Origin: Chloroflexota bacterium
Lineage (GTDB): Bacteria > Chloroflexota > Anaerolineae > Anaerolineales > Anaerolineaceae
Direction: 5' to 3'
DNA length: 62,024 nt
Assembly (NCBI GenBank): GCA_016838895.1
Contig: JAEKNU010000021.1
Span: forward strand, 1-62,024
Shown: positions 21,058 through 30,136 of the stretch, one piece after another
How positions within the stretch are numbered: the stretch's first letter is position 1
Layout of the letters: each line of letters begins with the position of its first letter
Program-made: the position numbers and the translations under genes
The notes under the pieces: generated by a model
Told to the model about the DNA's origin: nothing
Database searches by the model: none
Seen by the model: only the letters and a program-made list of their open reading frames with translations

Positions 21058-22062
21058 ATGAAAATATGTATCGCAGGTTTTGGATCAATCGGCAGACGTC
21101 ATCTACGCAATTTACTGGCTATAGGTGAAAAAGATATTGTTCTTTTTCGTACCCATCAAGGTACTTTGCCGGAAGATGAAATCAGCAATATTCCAGTGGA
21201 AACAGATTTTCAGAAGGTACTGGATCAGAAACCGGACGCCTTATTTGTTGCCAATCCAACTGCGCTGCATATGCAAGTTGCCATTCCGGCAGCCAAACAG
21301 GGCTGTCATATATTTATGGAGAAACCCATCTCACACGAGCTGGAACAAGTTAAGGAATTAATTGCTGTCTCTGAAGCCAGCGGCGCAAAAACATTTGTGG
21401 GATTCCAATTCCGTTTTCATCCGGGTCTGGACATGATCTCAAATTTATTAAAAGAAAACGCCATCGGACAGGTGGTGAATTTTACCTGCCGCTGGGGTGA
21501 ATATTTACCTGCCTGGCATCCCTGGGAAGATTATCGCAAAAGCTATACCGCTCGCAAGGATTTAGGCGGTGGTGTAGTTAATACGCTGTCCCATCCATTG
21601 GATTACTTAGCCTGGTTGTTTGGCAAAGTTGACGCCGTACAGGCGTATATACAGCATATCAGCCCATTGGAATTAGAAGTGGAAGATACTGCCGATGCCA
21701 TTCTGCAATATGAGAACGGCCTGTCCGGAACGGCACACCTGGATTATTTACAACGACCGCCGCAGCATACCCTTGAAATTGTTGGTATGGAAGGAACCAT
21801 GCGTTGGAATAATGCTGATGGACACGTCCAGTTGTATCAGGTATCAAAGGAATCCTGGGAAACATTGAAAATCGCTGATAATTTTGACCGCAATGAATTG
21901 TTTCTTTCAGAGATGCATCATTTTCTTTCTGTTTGCCGTGGTGAAGTGGAACCATCCTGTACTTTGAATGATGGCATTCTGGCGCAGCAACTGGCACTGG
22001 CGATTCATAAATCATCCAATGAGGGCAGAAAAGTCGCTTTATCAGAAATTCTGACTCTTTAA
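21058..22062 (+). CDS. Gfo/Idh/MocA-family oxidoreductase
   Basis: An NAD(P)-dependent sugar dehydrogenase. The Rossmann domain has IAGFGSIGRRHLRNL (residues 4-18) and the family signature MEKPIS near residue 94. The C-terminal beta-sheet domain binds the substrate, with GGGVVNTLSHPLDYLAWLFG around residues 167-186 holding the likely catalytic histidine. Such enzymes oxidise or reduce sugar nucleotides at C3 or C4, for example in nonulosonic-acid and amino-sugar synthesis. The partner aminotransferase that often follows is absent here. Confidence 0.85.
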   Translation: MKICIAGFGSIGRRHLRNLLAIGEKDIVLFRTHQGTLPEDEISNIPVETDFQKVLDQKPDALFVANPTALHMQVAIPAAKQGCHIFMEKPISHELEQVKELIAVSEASGAKTFVGFQFRFHPGLDMISNLLKENAIGQVVNFTCRWGEYLPAWHPWEDYRKSYTARKDLGGGVVNTLSHPLDYLAWLFGKVDAVQAYIQHISPLELEVEDTADAILQYENGLSGTAHLDYLQRPPQHTLEIVGMEGTMRWNNADGHVQLYQVSKESWETLKIADNFDRNELFLSEMHHFLSVCRGEVEPSCTLNDGILAQQLALAIHKSSNEGRKVALSEILTL

Positions 22063-22073
22063 TAGAGGTTTAT

Positions 22074-23810
22074 GTGAAGAATATATTCAAAAGAACACCT
22101 GTACTATGGGTTTTTATCTATTTTGTTTTGTTGACCATCGCCATGACCTGGCCGTTGGTTACTCGTATGGGGGACTCGTTGGTCGGTATGATTGGGGACA
22201 ATATCTATTTTGTATGGATGATTGGTTGGTTTAAAGAAGCCCTGTTTGTGCAGCATGTCAATCCTTTTAATATCTGGTTCCTCAACTATCCTGAAGGCTG
22301 GAGTCTGGCGTATACTGAAATTACCCAGGCAAATCTGGCTCTGGCATTGCCTTTTACGTTCCTTGGTAATGAGATATTCGCTTATAATGCCGCCATGATG
22401 TTGACTTTTGCACTCTCCGGCTTGTTCATGAGTATCTGGGTCAAGCACTTAACCAATCGTTGGGACGCAGCGCTGATTGCCGGTACGATTTATGCGTTTC
22501 TGCCCTACCATTTCGCTCATTTTCGTATTGGACATTTGAATTTATCCGGGACACAGTGGTTCCCGTTGTTCTTTATGGGCTTGCTGGAAATTCTGCAATT
22601 AAAGAAAGTGAACTGGCGTTATATTATTTTGACCGGTATAAGCCTGGGGCTAATCGCGTTGACTTCACAATACTACTTCTATATGTGTGTATTAGTGACA
22701 GGATTCAGTGCATTAATTGTTTTGGTTTTCAAACAGCGTGAACAATTCAAAAATCTGGCGTTTTGGAAAAACATAATATTCAGTGCTTTGGTCTCACTGC
22801 CGCTGATTGCCGCAGCAGTCTGGCCCTATTTGCAATTATTTGGACAAGGCGATATGCCGGATCGCAATATCAGTATTGTGCGGCGTTATTCTGCCAGTGT
22901 GACGGATTTCCTGCTGCCGTCCACCGATCATTTCCTGTTGGGTGGCTGGATTGGAGAGCATTTCAGCAGGGATTTATGGATTGAAGGTAGTTTGACGATC
23001 GGATTTGTAGCGCTGGTTTTGTTGTTTATTGCCTGGCGAAAACGCAAAGAACTTCAACAAGAAACCGTGATGCGCTTTTTGTTGATTGGATTACTGGTGG
23101 CCGTGATTCTGGCGATGGGCACAGATTTGCACTGGAATGAACAATCTGTTGAAATTCCATTACGCGGTTTATTAGCTGAAAAATTAGGCAGAGATAACTT
23201 GCCAATCCCACTACCTGGATATTTGTTCTTTTATGTGTTGCCTTTCTTTGCCAAACTGCGAGCGTTAATGCGCTTTGGAATTCTTGCATTGGTATTTAGC
23301 AGTGCCGCAGCCGGATTGGGTGCCAGTTGGTTGTTACAGAGGAAAAATGGAAAGGCTCAGATTGCCACAACAGCTTTACTGCTTGGATTGGTAGTCTTTG
23401 AGTTTTATCCAGGCGTGTATCAGCAATTCGATCAGGTTTCTTATCGCGAAGCGGATCAATGGCTGGCTGAGCAGGCTGATGATCGGGCTTTGATGCAATT
23501 CCCATACGAGTTACTGGAAGATCAGGAGCATATTTATTATCAACTGATTAATAAAAAGCCATTCGTGGGCGGCTTTTTTAATGCCTTCCCGCCACAGCAA
23601 TATCGTGAGATTAAAGATGTCATGGAGCAGTTCCCCAGTCAGGAAAGTATTATGTTAACTGAAAGCCTGGGCGTTGGTACGGTGTTTGTGGATGAGACTT
23701 ATTATGAAAATGATCAGGAAATCATTGATCTGTTTGAATCCAATAAATGGCAATATATAATGCAGATGGGAAATGAGTTAGTGTTTACATTTGAGGCTGG
23801 CGATGAGTAA
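22074..23810 (+). CDS. GT-C-like multipass membrane protein
   Basis: A 578-residue protein with about 11-12 hydrophobic segments, starting with WVFIYFVLLTIAMTWPLVTR and an extracytoplasmic loop GDNIYFVWMIGWF containing an acidic residue, as in lipid-linked-sugar (GT-C) transferases. The final about 110 residues are soluble. It begins with GTG after AGAGG; the ATG two bases earlier is immediately closed. It probably uses polyprenyl-phosphate sugars on the outer face of the membrane. The next gene overlaps it and is of the same type. Confidence 0.6.
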   Translation: MKNIFKRTPVLWVFIYFVLLTIAMTWPLVTRMGDSLVGMIGDNIYFVWMIGWFKEALFVQHVNPFNIWFLNYPEGWSLAYTEITQANLALALPFTFLGNEIFAYNAAMMLTFALSGLFMSIWVKHLTNRWDAALIAGTIYAFLPYHFAHFRIGHLNLSGTQWFPLFFMGLLEILQLKKVNWRYIILTGISLGLIALTSQYYFYMCVLVTGFSALIVLVFKQREQFKNLAFWKNIIFSALVSLPLIAAAVWPYLQLFGQGDMPDRNISIVRRYSASVTDFLLPSTDHFLLGGWIGEHFSRDLWIEGSLTIGFVALVLLFIAWRKRKELQQETVMRFLLIGLLVAVILAMGTDLHWNEQSVEIPLRGLLAEKLGRDNLPIPLPGYLFFYVLPFFAKLRALMRFGILALVFSSAAAGLGASWLLQRKNGKAQIATTALLLGLVVFEFYPGVYQQFDQVSYREADQWLAEQADDRALMQFPYELLEDQEHIYYQLINKKPFVGGFFNAFPPQQYREIKDVMEQFPSQESIMLTESLGVGTVFVDETYYENDQEIIDLFESNKWQYIMQMGNELVFTFEAGDE

Positions 23811-25407
23811 GTTGAAGAATCGCAACTGGCTGTATATTCTTATCTCCACTTTAGGTGCAGTACTGGTCTGGTGGGGTACAAGCCGAGGGGCTGGTGTGGG
23901 CGGTGATGCGACCATTTATATGACCTCTGCAAAAAACTTTGCTGAAGGCATTGGTTTGGGTATTATCGGTGCTGACGGTGCATTCCGTCTGGTTCCGTAT
24001 TTTCCACCATTTTATCCGATTTTCCTTAGTGTATTTTCATTATTTCACCTGGATCTGGTTATGGTTGCCAGAGTTGTGAATACAATTTTGATTGCTGCAA
24101 CCATTTACCTGGTTTTACGCGCATCTGATCAGGTTATCAAAGATTGGCGATATACTGCTGCTTTAGGATTATTACTGGCTGTTTCGCCAGTTTTGAATCC
24201 GGCTTTTTCCTGGGTAATGTCTGAGCCGCTTTCTATTCTTCTGGGCACAGCTTCTTTGATTCTCTGTTTGCAAGTCATCAAAAAGCCGAAACATAATAAT
24301 TTGTTTTATTTTTCTGCAATCCTGGCCGGTTTTAGCACCCTGACAAGATACGGTGCAATTGTATATACTGCGACAGCATGTATGCTATTGCTCATTTTTT
24401 TGAATGGAAAATTCGCCCAGCGCTTACGACAATCGATGATTTATGGTTTGATAGCACTATGCCCGGTAATGATATGGGCAGTGGTCGATATGTTATTAAC
24501 TAATTCGATTAGTTCCCGTAGTGTGCATGGACTCGAAGGCATGGGCGCCAGAATTGTTTCATTTTTCATAAATCTGAAATCCGTACTGCTTTTCTGGCTT
24601 ATTCCCGATTCATGGATTCTAACACCTTTTTACCCGCAGATTCTTAATACCATCCTTAGCATTGTTTTTGTCACCTTGATTATTATTGGAAGCTGGTTTC
24701 TCTTTAAAAAATCAAAAATTGATCAACATCTCAAGCTATTTGGTACAGCGTTGATGCTGTTTTTTATTTTATATGTTTTGATGACATTCGTAATCTCTCT
24801 GGTTACCTATCCACCGATTACAATCGGGACACGGATGTTTTCACCGATGTATTTGATGGCTTTTTGGTTGATTGCATTGATCTTGTATCAGATTTCTGTT
24901 GCCGTTAAAGGACGTCAATGGTTATATAGGGCAACTTTGGCGGTTTCTATTGTGCTGGTTTTCTGGAGTGGATGGCGTGGCATCCGTATCGTGCAGGATA
25001 ACCATCAGACAGGATTGGGCTTTCAATCCATTGCCTGGCAGGAATCAGACTTGATTGATTATGTAAATGACTTACCTGAAGATCAAGGTCTCGTTACAAA
25101 TGAGGAAATGGCAGTGTTGTTCATTGCTGAGCGAAACGCATATCCATTCGCTGAAATCTATTACGATAAGCCTGTCGATGTATTTACAATGTATGGTGAA
25201 GGTCAGGATGTGAATGTTTCAGAAACCCAGTTTCGGGATCATGGCGCATATCTGGTGTTGTTTGATTCAATTTATTCTCAATTCGAGGGAATGTATGCCG
25301 AGAAAAGCGAGCAGCGCTTACAAATTCTAACGAATGGATTAGACTTAATTTATCAGGGAAATGACGGTTGTATCTATCAATATGCACTTTCCATTGAGGA
25401 AAAATGA
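23803..25407 (+). CDS. GT39-like multipass membrane glycosyltransferase
   Basis: About 11 hydrophobic segments and a GGDATIYMTSAKNFAEGIGL loop after the first helix; the aspartate is in the position of the GT-C catalytic acid. After the membrane part, about 110 residues form an extracytoplasmic domain. It is related to ArnT/PMT-like GT39 enzymes, which transfer sugar from a polyprenyl carrier. I chose the ATG that overlaps the preceding stop, with GAGG six bases upstream; a TTG four codons earlier is possible. Confidence 0.65.
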   Translation: MSKLKNRNWLYILISTLGAVLVWWGTSRGAGVGGDATIYMTSAKNFAEGIGLGIIGADGAFRLVPYFPPFYPIFLSVFSLFHLDLVMVARVVNTILIAATIYLVLRASDQVIKDWRYTAALGLLLAVSPVLNPAFSWVMSEPLSILLGTASLILCLQVIKKPKHNNLFYFSAILAGFSTLTRYGAIVYTATACMLLLIFLNGKFAQRLRQSMIYGLIALCPVMIWAVVDMLLTNSISSRSVHGLEGMGARIVSFFINLKSVLLFWLIPDSWILTPFYPQILNTILSIVFVTLIIIGSWFLFKKSKIDQHLKLFGTALMLFFILYVLMTFVISLVTYPPITIGTRMFSPMYLMAFWLIALILYQISVAVKGRQWLYRATLAVSIVLVFWSGWRGIRIVQDNHQTGLGFQSIAWQESDLIDYVNDLPEDQGLVTNEEMAVLFIAERNAYPFAEIYYDKPVDVFTMYGEGQDVNVSETQFRDHGAYLVLFDSIYSQFEGMYAEKSEQRLQILTNGLDLIYQGNDGCIYQYALSIEEK

Positions 25408-25469
25408 TCCAGGTGGTAAGATTGATGGTTGCCGAGCATTCACTTTAACGATTGAATAGGAATTTAGAA

Positions 25470-26285
25470 ATGGAAAATATGGCTTCAGGTTCAGCTTCAA
25501 AATCAGGAAAAATATTGCCAATTATTGGTGGAATCATCATCGTTGCCTTGGTTATTGCAATTATTTGGTTATCTCGTGGTAGGCAGGAACAATCTGTTTC
25601 GTATGAGGCAACTTTATCAGCTATAACGGCATTGGCAGAACAAGAATCTGTAGCACAGGTTAGCAATACTAAGCAACCTACAGCTACGCAAACCGGAATT
25701 CCTTCCACCAATACACCAACATTTTTTCCTGCGACAGCAACTGAAGAATCCATTAAAATGGAGCTGATTGACTTGAATGTTCCATGTATGAGAACAACAT
25801 ATGATTCGCCCATCAAATCATATGAGGATTTCGTTGTTTCTTCGGTTTCATACAAGGAGAGTTTGATCGATACAGGAGTTGTTGATGTAAAGATCCCCGT
25901 CCTTGCCTGTATGGTACAGGTAGAATTTTCTCAACCGATAGATGATCTAGTAAAAGTTGGCATTTATCAACATAATGACCCTACAGCCTGGTATGAAAAA
26001 GAGTTAGTGCCTATTGATGGTGAACCCAATACATATTATGCCATTCTAGATCATCACTACATCATTGATCCACCGTATTGGAATCTGGAATATGGTTTGA
26101 AAATCGAATCCCAAAGTCAGACATATTGGGATGGAGCGCTTTCCCTGAATAGAACATTTTCCGGATTATGTTGGGAAGGCTCGGTTCCTGATCCAATCAC
26201 GCTAAAATGTCCGGATTCGGATGCCTTAGAACGTGAACCACACCCGGATATGCCTACATTGGTTCCTGGTGGGATCCATAATTAA
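25470..26285 (+). CDS. Membrane-anchored extracytoplasmic protein of unknown family, paralogue 1
   Basis: No known domain is recognised. The protein has a short cytoplasmic start, one transmembrane helix (LPIIGGIIIVALVIAIIWL), a Thr/Pro/Ala-rich linker to about residue 90 and a folded, beta-rich C-terminal domain of about 180 residues. The domain has four cysteines, two in the closing motif CWEGSVPDPITLKC (about residues 234-247). The same layout and motif recur in the next gene, so the two form a family. Location within the polysaccharide locus suggests a surface-exposed binding or assembly partner. The ATG at 25470 is preferred over an upstream TTG. Confidence 0.6.
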   Translation: MENMASGSASKSGKILPIIGGIIIVALVIAIIWLSRGRQEQSVSYEATLSAITALAEQESVAQVSNTKQPTATQTGIPSTNTPTFFPATATEESIKMELIDLNVPCMRTTYDSPIKSYEDFVVSSVSYKESLIDTGVVDVKIPVLACMVQVEFSQPIDDLVKVGIYQHNDPTAWYEKELVPIDGEPNTYYAILDHHYIIDPPYWNLEYGLKIESQSQTYWDGALSLNRTFSGLCWEGSVPDPITLKCPDSDALEREPHPDMPTLVPGGIHN

Positions 26286-26317
26286 AACTTTACGCGTTAC
26301 CATTTAGGAAATTTCTA

Positions 26318-27175
26318 ATGAGTGAAACGAAATTAAACAAAAAAATGATATTGTATGCTGGTGGGGTGGTTTTGCTTCTTGTGACTGTTATTGTAGGCAT
26401 TAATACAATCTCAAAGAAAAATACAATGAATGCTGAAGCAACTGCTGTTGCCCAGGCGGAGCATATTATCGCTACAGAAGCTGCGATACCGACGAATACG
26501 CTTGTGGTTGAACCAACAATTGAACCAACGCTTGAACCCAATCCAACTGCCACCGTGGAACCTACAATAAAATCAACAGAAACAGCAATCCCGGAAATTA
26601 GCAGTGATGGCGTTGGGATATGGGCTGTTTCGATCGCGTCAGAAATTGTTGAGATTAATATGTCTGATCCATTTGACACTTACGACGCAACATATATTGG
26701 TTTCATGGAAAACGAAACACTGAATATCCAGGTGCCAGCTACAAATATAGTGGTGGATTATCAGTTTAATCAACCATTACCCAGTGGGGCAAAATTTCAG
26801 GTTTATGAATTAAACAATGGTGCGCCATGGTTTGAACAGATTTTTTTAGTCCATGAAAATGATGGCAATAGCGGTAGAGTCATCACAAATCATTCATACC
26901 TCATTAATCCACCATTTTGGGAAATCACTTATCATGCCAAGATTGTCGACGGAACAGGTAAAGTCTATTGGGAAAGCGATCTTAGAATTTATAAAGCGTT
27001 ACCAAATACCTGTTGGGATGGCAGTTTACCTGATCCTGTAACATTGTATTGCAAGAATTTTGATGGAGACTGGAATTATCGAGACTTTCCTGGCTTTAAT
27101 CCCTATGCAGATATGTTCACCAGCGGTCAATGGGAAATCGATGATGAATATTACTACGTAACCCCGGAAGGATAA
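26318..27175 (+). CDS. Membrane-anchored extracytoplasmic protein of unknown family, paralogue 2
   Basis: It repeats the layout of its neighbour: a basic start, one helix (MILYAGGVVLLLVTVIVGI), an Ala/Thr/Glu/Pro linker with EPT repeats (residues about 45-90) and a beta-rich C-terminal domain. Shared motifs include (D/N)PP(F/Y)W followed about 15 residues on by YW, and the closing CWDGSLPDPVTLYC at residues about 232-245. After that motif it has a longer acidic and aromatic tail ending DDEYYYVTPEG. The two genes are 32 bases apart. I know no characterised homologue; a lectin-like or polysaccharide-anchoring role is a guess. Confidence 0.6.
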   Translation: MSETKLNKKMILYAGGVVLLLVTVIVGINTISKKNTMNAEATAVAQAEHIIATEAAIPTNTLVVEPTIEPTLEPNPTATVEPTIKSTETAIPEISSDGVGIWAVSIASEIVEINMSDPFDTYDATYIGFMENETLNIQVPATNIVVDYQFNQPLPSGAKFQVYELNNGAPWFEQIFLVHENDGNSGRVITNHSYLINPPFWEITYHAKIVDGTGKVYWESDLRIYKALPNTCWDGSLPDPVTLYCKNFDGDWNYRDFPGFNPYADMFTSGQWEIDDEYYYVTPEG

Positions 27176-27186
27176 AGAGCAATCCT

Positions 27187-28008
27187 ATGAATCATATCTT
27201 TGATAAGTTTCAGCTTGAACATCGAACTGCAATTGTAACGGGTGGCGCTGGTTTGTTGGGCCGACAATTTTGTCGAACCCTGGCACAGGCTGGTGCCAAT
27301 GTGATTATTGCTGATTTGTTTGAAGAGGCAGCCAAAAAGTTGGAAACCTCTTTAAAGGATGAAGGATTAAATGCCACAGCCTGTCAGGTAAACGTAACCG
27401 ATGAAACATCTGTTGCGGAAATGGTATCCTTTACCTTGAAAACTTATGGCAGCGTTGATGTATTGGTCAGTAGTGCTGCCATGGATCCAAAATTTGATGA
27501 TTCGCAACAAGGGCAACATACAAATAATTTTGAAGATTATCCTGTAGATGCCTTTCGGGATGCTTTGGATGTGAATTTAACGGGCATGTTCCTGTGTGCG
27601 CGTGAAGCTGTAAAACCAATGTTGGCGCAGCAGCGTGGTTCGATTATTAATATATGTTCAACCTATGGTTTGGTTGGTCCGGATCAACGCCTCTATGAAC
27701 GTGAAGGCAAACCACAGCAATTTAAACCGGTATTCTATTCTGTGACCAAATCCGGCGTGGTGGGTTTCACCAAATATCTGGCAGCGTATTATGCTGGCAA
27801 GAATATTCGAGTGAATGCCTTAACACCGGGTGGTGTTTACAACAATCATGATGAGGAATTCACCCAGAAATATTCTTCACGGACAGTGATGGGCAGAATG
27901 GCTGATCAGGATGAAATGAATGGTGCCGTACTATATTTAGCATCGGATGCCTCATCCTATATGACAGGCTCAAATCTGGTTGTGGATGGAGGATGGACAG
28001 CTTGGTAA
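27187..28008 (+). CDS. SDR-family oxidoreductase, PtmA-like
   Basis: A classical SDR of 273 residues with TGGAGLLGRQF (residues about 18-28), the structural NVT/SSAA region and the catalytic serine-tyrosine-lysine in INICSTYGLVGP and FYSVTKSG. The STYGLVGPDQ segment and the insertion after it resemble PtmA of the Campylobacter legionaminic-acid/flagellin-modification locus. It directly precedes a NeuA-HAD fusion and a second NeuB, a gene order known from nonulosonic-acid clusters. Its reaction is not established, also not for PtmA relatives in general. Confidence 0.78.
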   Translation: MNHIFDKFQLEHRTAIVTGGAGLLGRQFCRTLAQAGANVIIADLFEEAAKKLETSLKDEGLNATACQVNVTDETSVAEMVSFTLKTYGSVDVLVSSAAMDPKFDDSQQGQHTNNFEDYPVDAFRDALDVNLTGMFLCAREAVKPMLAQQRGSIINICSTYGLVGPDQRLYEREGKPQQFKPVFYSVTKSGVVGFTKYLAAYYAGKNIRVNALTPGGVYNNHDEEFTQKYSSRTVMGRMADQDEMNGAVLYLASDASSYMTGSNLVVDGGWTAW

Positions 28009-29240
28009 ATAAACCGGAAGTTCTGGCTATCATACCTGCACGCGGGGGATCAAAAGGTATTCCCGGTAAAAATATTCGTTGCTTTGCTGGCTACCCATTG
28101 ATTGCGTATAGTATTGCCGCTGCTCAGCAATCCGAATATGTAACCCGTGTAATCGTATCAACCGATGATGAGAAAATTGCTGAGTTAGCCCGTCAATTTG
28201 GAGCGGAAACCCCATTCATGCGGCCTTCTGAATTTGCTGAGGACAACTCACTGGATTTTCCTGTTTTTGAACACGCGTTATTGTGGCTAAAGGAAAATGA
28301 AAACTATAGCCCTGATATTGTTGTGCAATTACGTCCGACCTCTCCGATTCGACCACCAACATGTGTAGATGATGCCATAAAAGTATTGTTGCAATATCCA
28401 CAAGCTGATTCCGTACGTGGAATCGTGCCTTCCGGCCAAAATCCGCATAAGATGTGGCGCCTGGACGCAGCAACAGGACAAATGCAGAATTTATTGGATG
28501 TATCTGGTGTCGCTGAACCTTATAACGCACCTCGCCAAATATTGCCACCAGTTTATTGGCAAACCGGGCACATTGATGCGATACGCTCATCTACAATTCT
28601 TGATAAAAAATCAATGTCGGGTAATGTGATCATGCCACTGATCTTGGATTCTCGTTATACGGTCGATATTGACAATTTATATGATTGGGACCGTTATGAG
28701 CATCTCTTCTATGAGGGTGGATTGGAGATGGTGGAACCAGGTCCGCAAAGGCGTCCTTTCCCGAAAAATGTAAAATTATTGGTTTTGGATTTTGATGGGG
28801 TTTTAACGGATAATCGCGTTTGGGTGGATGGGGAAGGACATGAATTCGTGGCTGCCAATCGCAGCGACAGCATGGGCATTCGCGTATTAATGAAAAAGGG
28901 TGTGGATGTTTTTGTCCTTTCAACTGAAGTAAACTCGGTTGTCGCAGCTCGTTGTAAAAAAATGAATGTGCCGGTTATGCATGGCATTGAAGAGAAAGCA
29001 GAAGTGTTGACAGCTGTTTTAAAAGAAAGAAATATTGAACCAGATGAAGCCATTTATGTTGGGAATGATATAAATGACTTACCTTGTTTCCCGGTTGTCG
29101 GATATGCAATTGCCGTACCCGACGCAATGCCAGAGGTACTGCAAGCCGCTGATTTTGTGTTAAACGCAACTGGCGGACATGGTGCAGTGAGGGAAATCTG
29201 TGATTTGATTCTCCGTCGAAAAAATAAGGAGTACAAATGA
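27993..29240 (+). CDS. NeuA cytidylyltransferase fused to KdsC-like HAD phosphatase
   Basis: Residues 1 to about 235 are a CMP-acylneuraminate synthetase: AIIPARGGSKGIPGKNI (nucleotide loop) and QLRPTSPIRPP. Residues about 255-415 are a KdsC-like HAD phosphatase with all motifs intact: LDFDGVLTDN (nucleophile D266 and acid D268), VLSTE, EEKAEV and YVGNDINDLPC. The same domain order is found in animal CMAS. An active phosphatase suggests that the paired synthase makes a 9-phosphorylated nonulosonic acid, dephosphorylated before CMP activation. The start overlaps the SDR gene by 16 bases; TTG 28002 is an alternative with better ribosome-site spacing. Confidence 0.88.
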   Translation: MDSLVNKPEVLAIIPARGGSKGIPGKNIRCFAGYPLIAYSIAAAQQSEYVTRVIVSTDDEKIAELARQFGAETPFMRPSEFAEDNSLDFPVFEHALLWLKENENYSPDIVVQLRPTSPIRPPTCVDDAIKVLLQYPQADSVRGIVPSGQNPHKMWRLDAATGQMQNLLDVSGVAEPYNAPRQILPPVYWQTGHIDAIRSSTILDKKSMSGNVIMPLILDSRYTVDIDNLYDWDRYEHLFYEGGLEMVEPGPQRRPFPKNVKLLVLDFDGVLTDNRVWVDGEGHEFVAANRSDSMGIRVLMKKGVDVFVLSTEVNSVVAARCKKMNVPVMHGIEEKAEVLTAVLKERNIEPDEAIYVGNDINDLPCFPVVGYAIAVPDAMPEVLQAADFVLNATGGHGAVREICDLILRRKNKEYK

Positions 29241-30109
29241 GTCGAACAATCAAAGTAGGAAATCGAGTAATTGGGGATGGGCAACCAACCTATATTATTG
29301 CTGAAATTGGAATTAACCATAATGGTGATCTGGAGATCGCCAAAGATATGATCCGTGCAGCACATGAAGCCGGTGCAGATGCTGTAAAATTTCAAAAACG
29401 TACACCTGAATTATGTGTGCCATTGGAACAGCAGAAGCAAATGAGAGATACGCCTTGGGGATACATTACTTATCTTGATTATCGCTACAAAGTCGAATTT
29501 GAAGAATCTGAGTATCGTGAAATTGACAAATTATGTAAATCATTAGGTATTGATTGGTTTGCTTCCGTATGGGACACTGGTTCAATCGATTTTCTTGAAC
29601 AATTTGATCCAATCTGTTACAAAGTGCCATCTGCATCATTGACTGATCATGAATTGTTGAAAAAACTAGTAGAAACCGGAAGGCCATTAATTGTTTCAAC
29701 TGGTATGTCTACGATGGAAGAAATTCAAAATTCCATGTCCATTGTTCCATCGGATCGATTACTGATTACGCATACCACCAGTGCTTACCCATGCGCACCG
29801 GATGAACTGAATTTAATGATGATTGAAACACTGAAGAAGGAATTTGATTGTCCAATTGGATATTCCGGACATGAGGTCGGATTAATTCCATCAGTAGTTT
29901 CGGTTTCATTAGGAGCCTGCCTGGTGGAACGCCACTTCACGCTGGATCGAGCGATGTGGGGTGGAGATCAGGCTGCATCCGTTGAACCAGGTGGATTCGA
30001 ACGGTTAGTCAAGTATATTCGGGTTACCGAACAAGCATTGGGTGATGGTGTAAAACGGGTTTACGATTCTGAAATTCCGATCCGCAAGAAACTTCGCCGG
30101 GTACTCTAA
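29237..30109 (+). CDS. neuB: NeuB-family synthase lacking the SAF domain (synthase 2)
   Basis: A second PEP-dependent sugar-acid synthase: IIAEIGINHNGDLEIAKDMI, VKFQKRTPE, YKVPSASLTD, IVSTGMSTMEE and PIGYSGHEVG are all NeuB barrel motifs. At 290 residues it stops where the SAF lid domain of synthase 1 would begin; it is not truncated, because the C-terminus RKKLRRVL is followed by a normal stop and gene junction. The ATG overlaps the NeuA-HAD stop (ATGA) with AAGGAG six bases upstream. Substrate is probably different from synthase 1, perhaps a sugar 6-phosphate given the fused phosphatase next door. Confidence 0.88.
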   Translation: MSRTIKVGNRVIGDGQPTYIIAEIGINHNGDLEIAKDMIRAAHEAGADAVKFQKRTPELCVPLEQQKQMRDTPWGYITYLDYRYKVEFEESEYREIDKLCKSLGIDWFASVWDTGSIDFLEQFDPICYKVPSASLTDHELLKKLVETGRPLIVSTGMSTMEEIQNSMSIVPSDRLLITHTTSAYPCAPDELNLMMIETLKKEFDCPIGYSGHEVGLIPSVVSVSLGACLVERHFTLDRAMWGGDQAASVEPGGFERLVKYIRVTEQALGDGVKRVYDSEIPIRKKLRRVL

Positions 30110-30136
30110 TAAAAAATAATTCCAGGCAGGTTAGCC

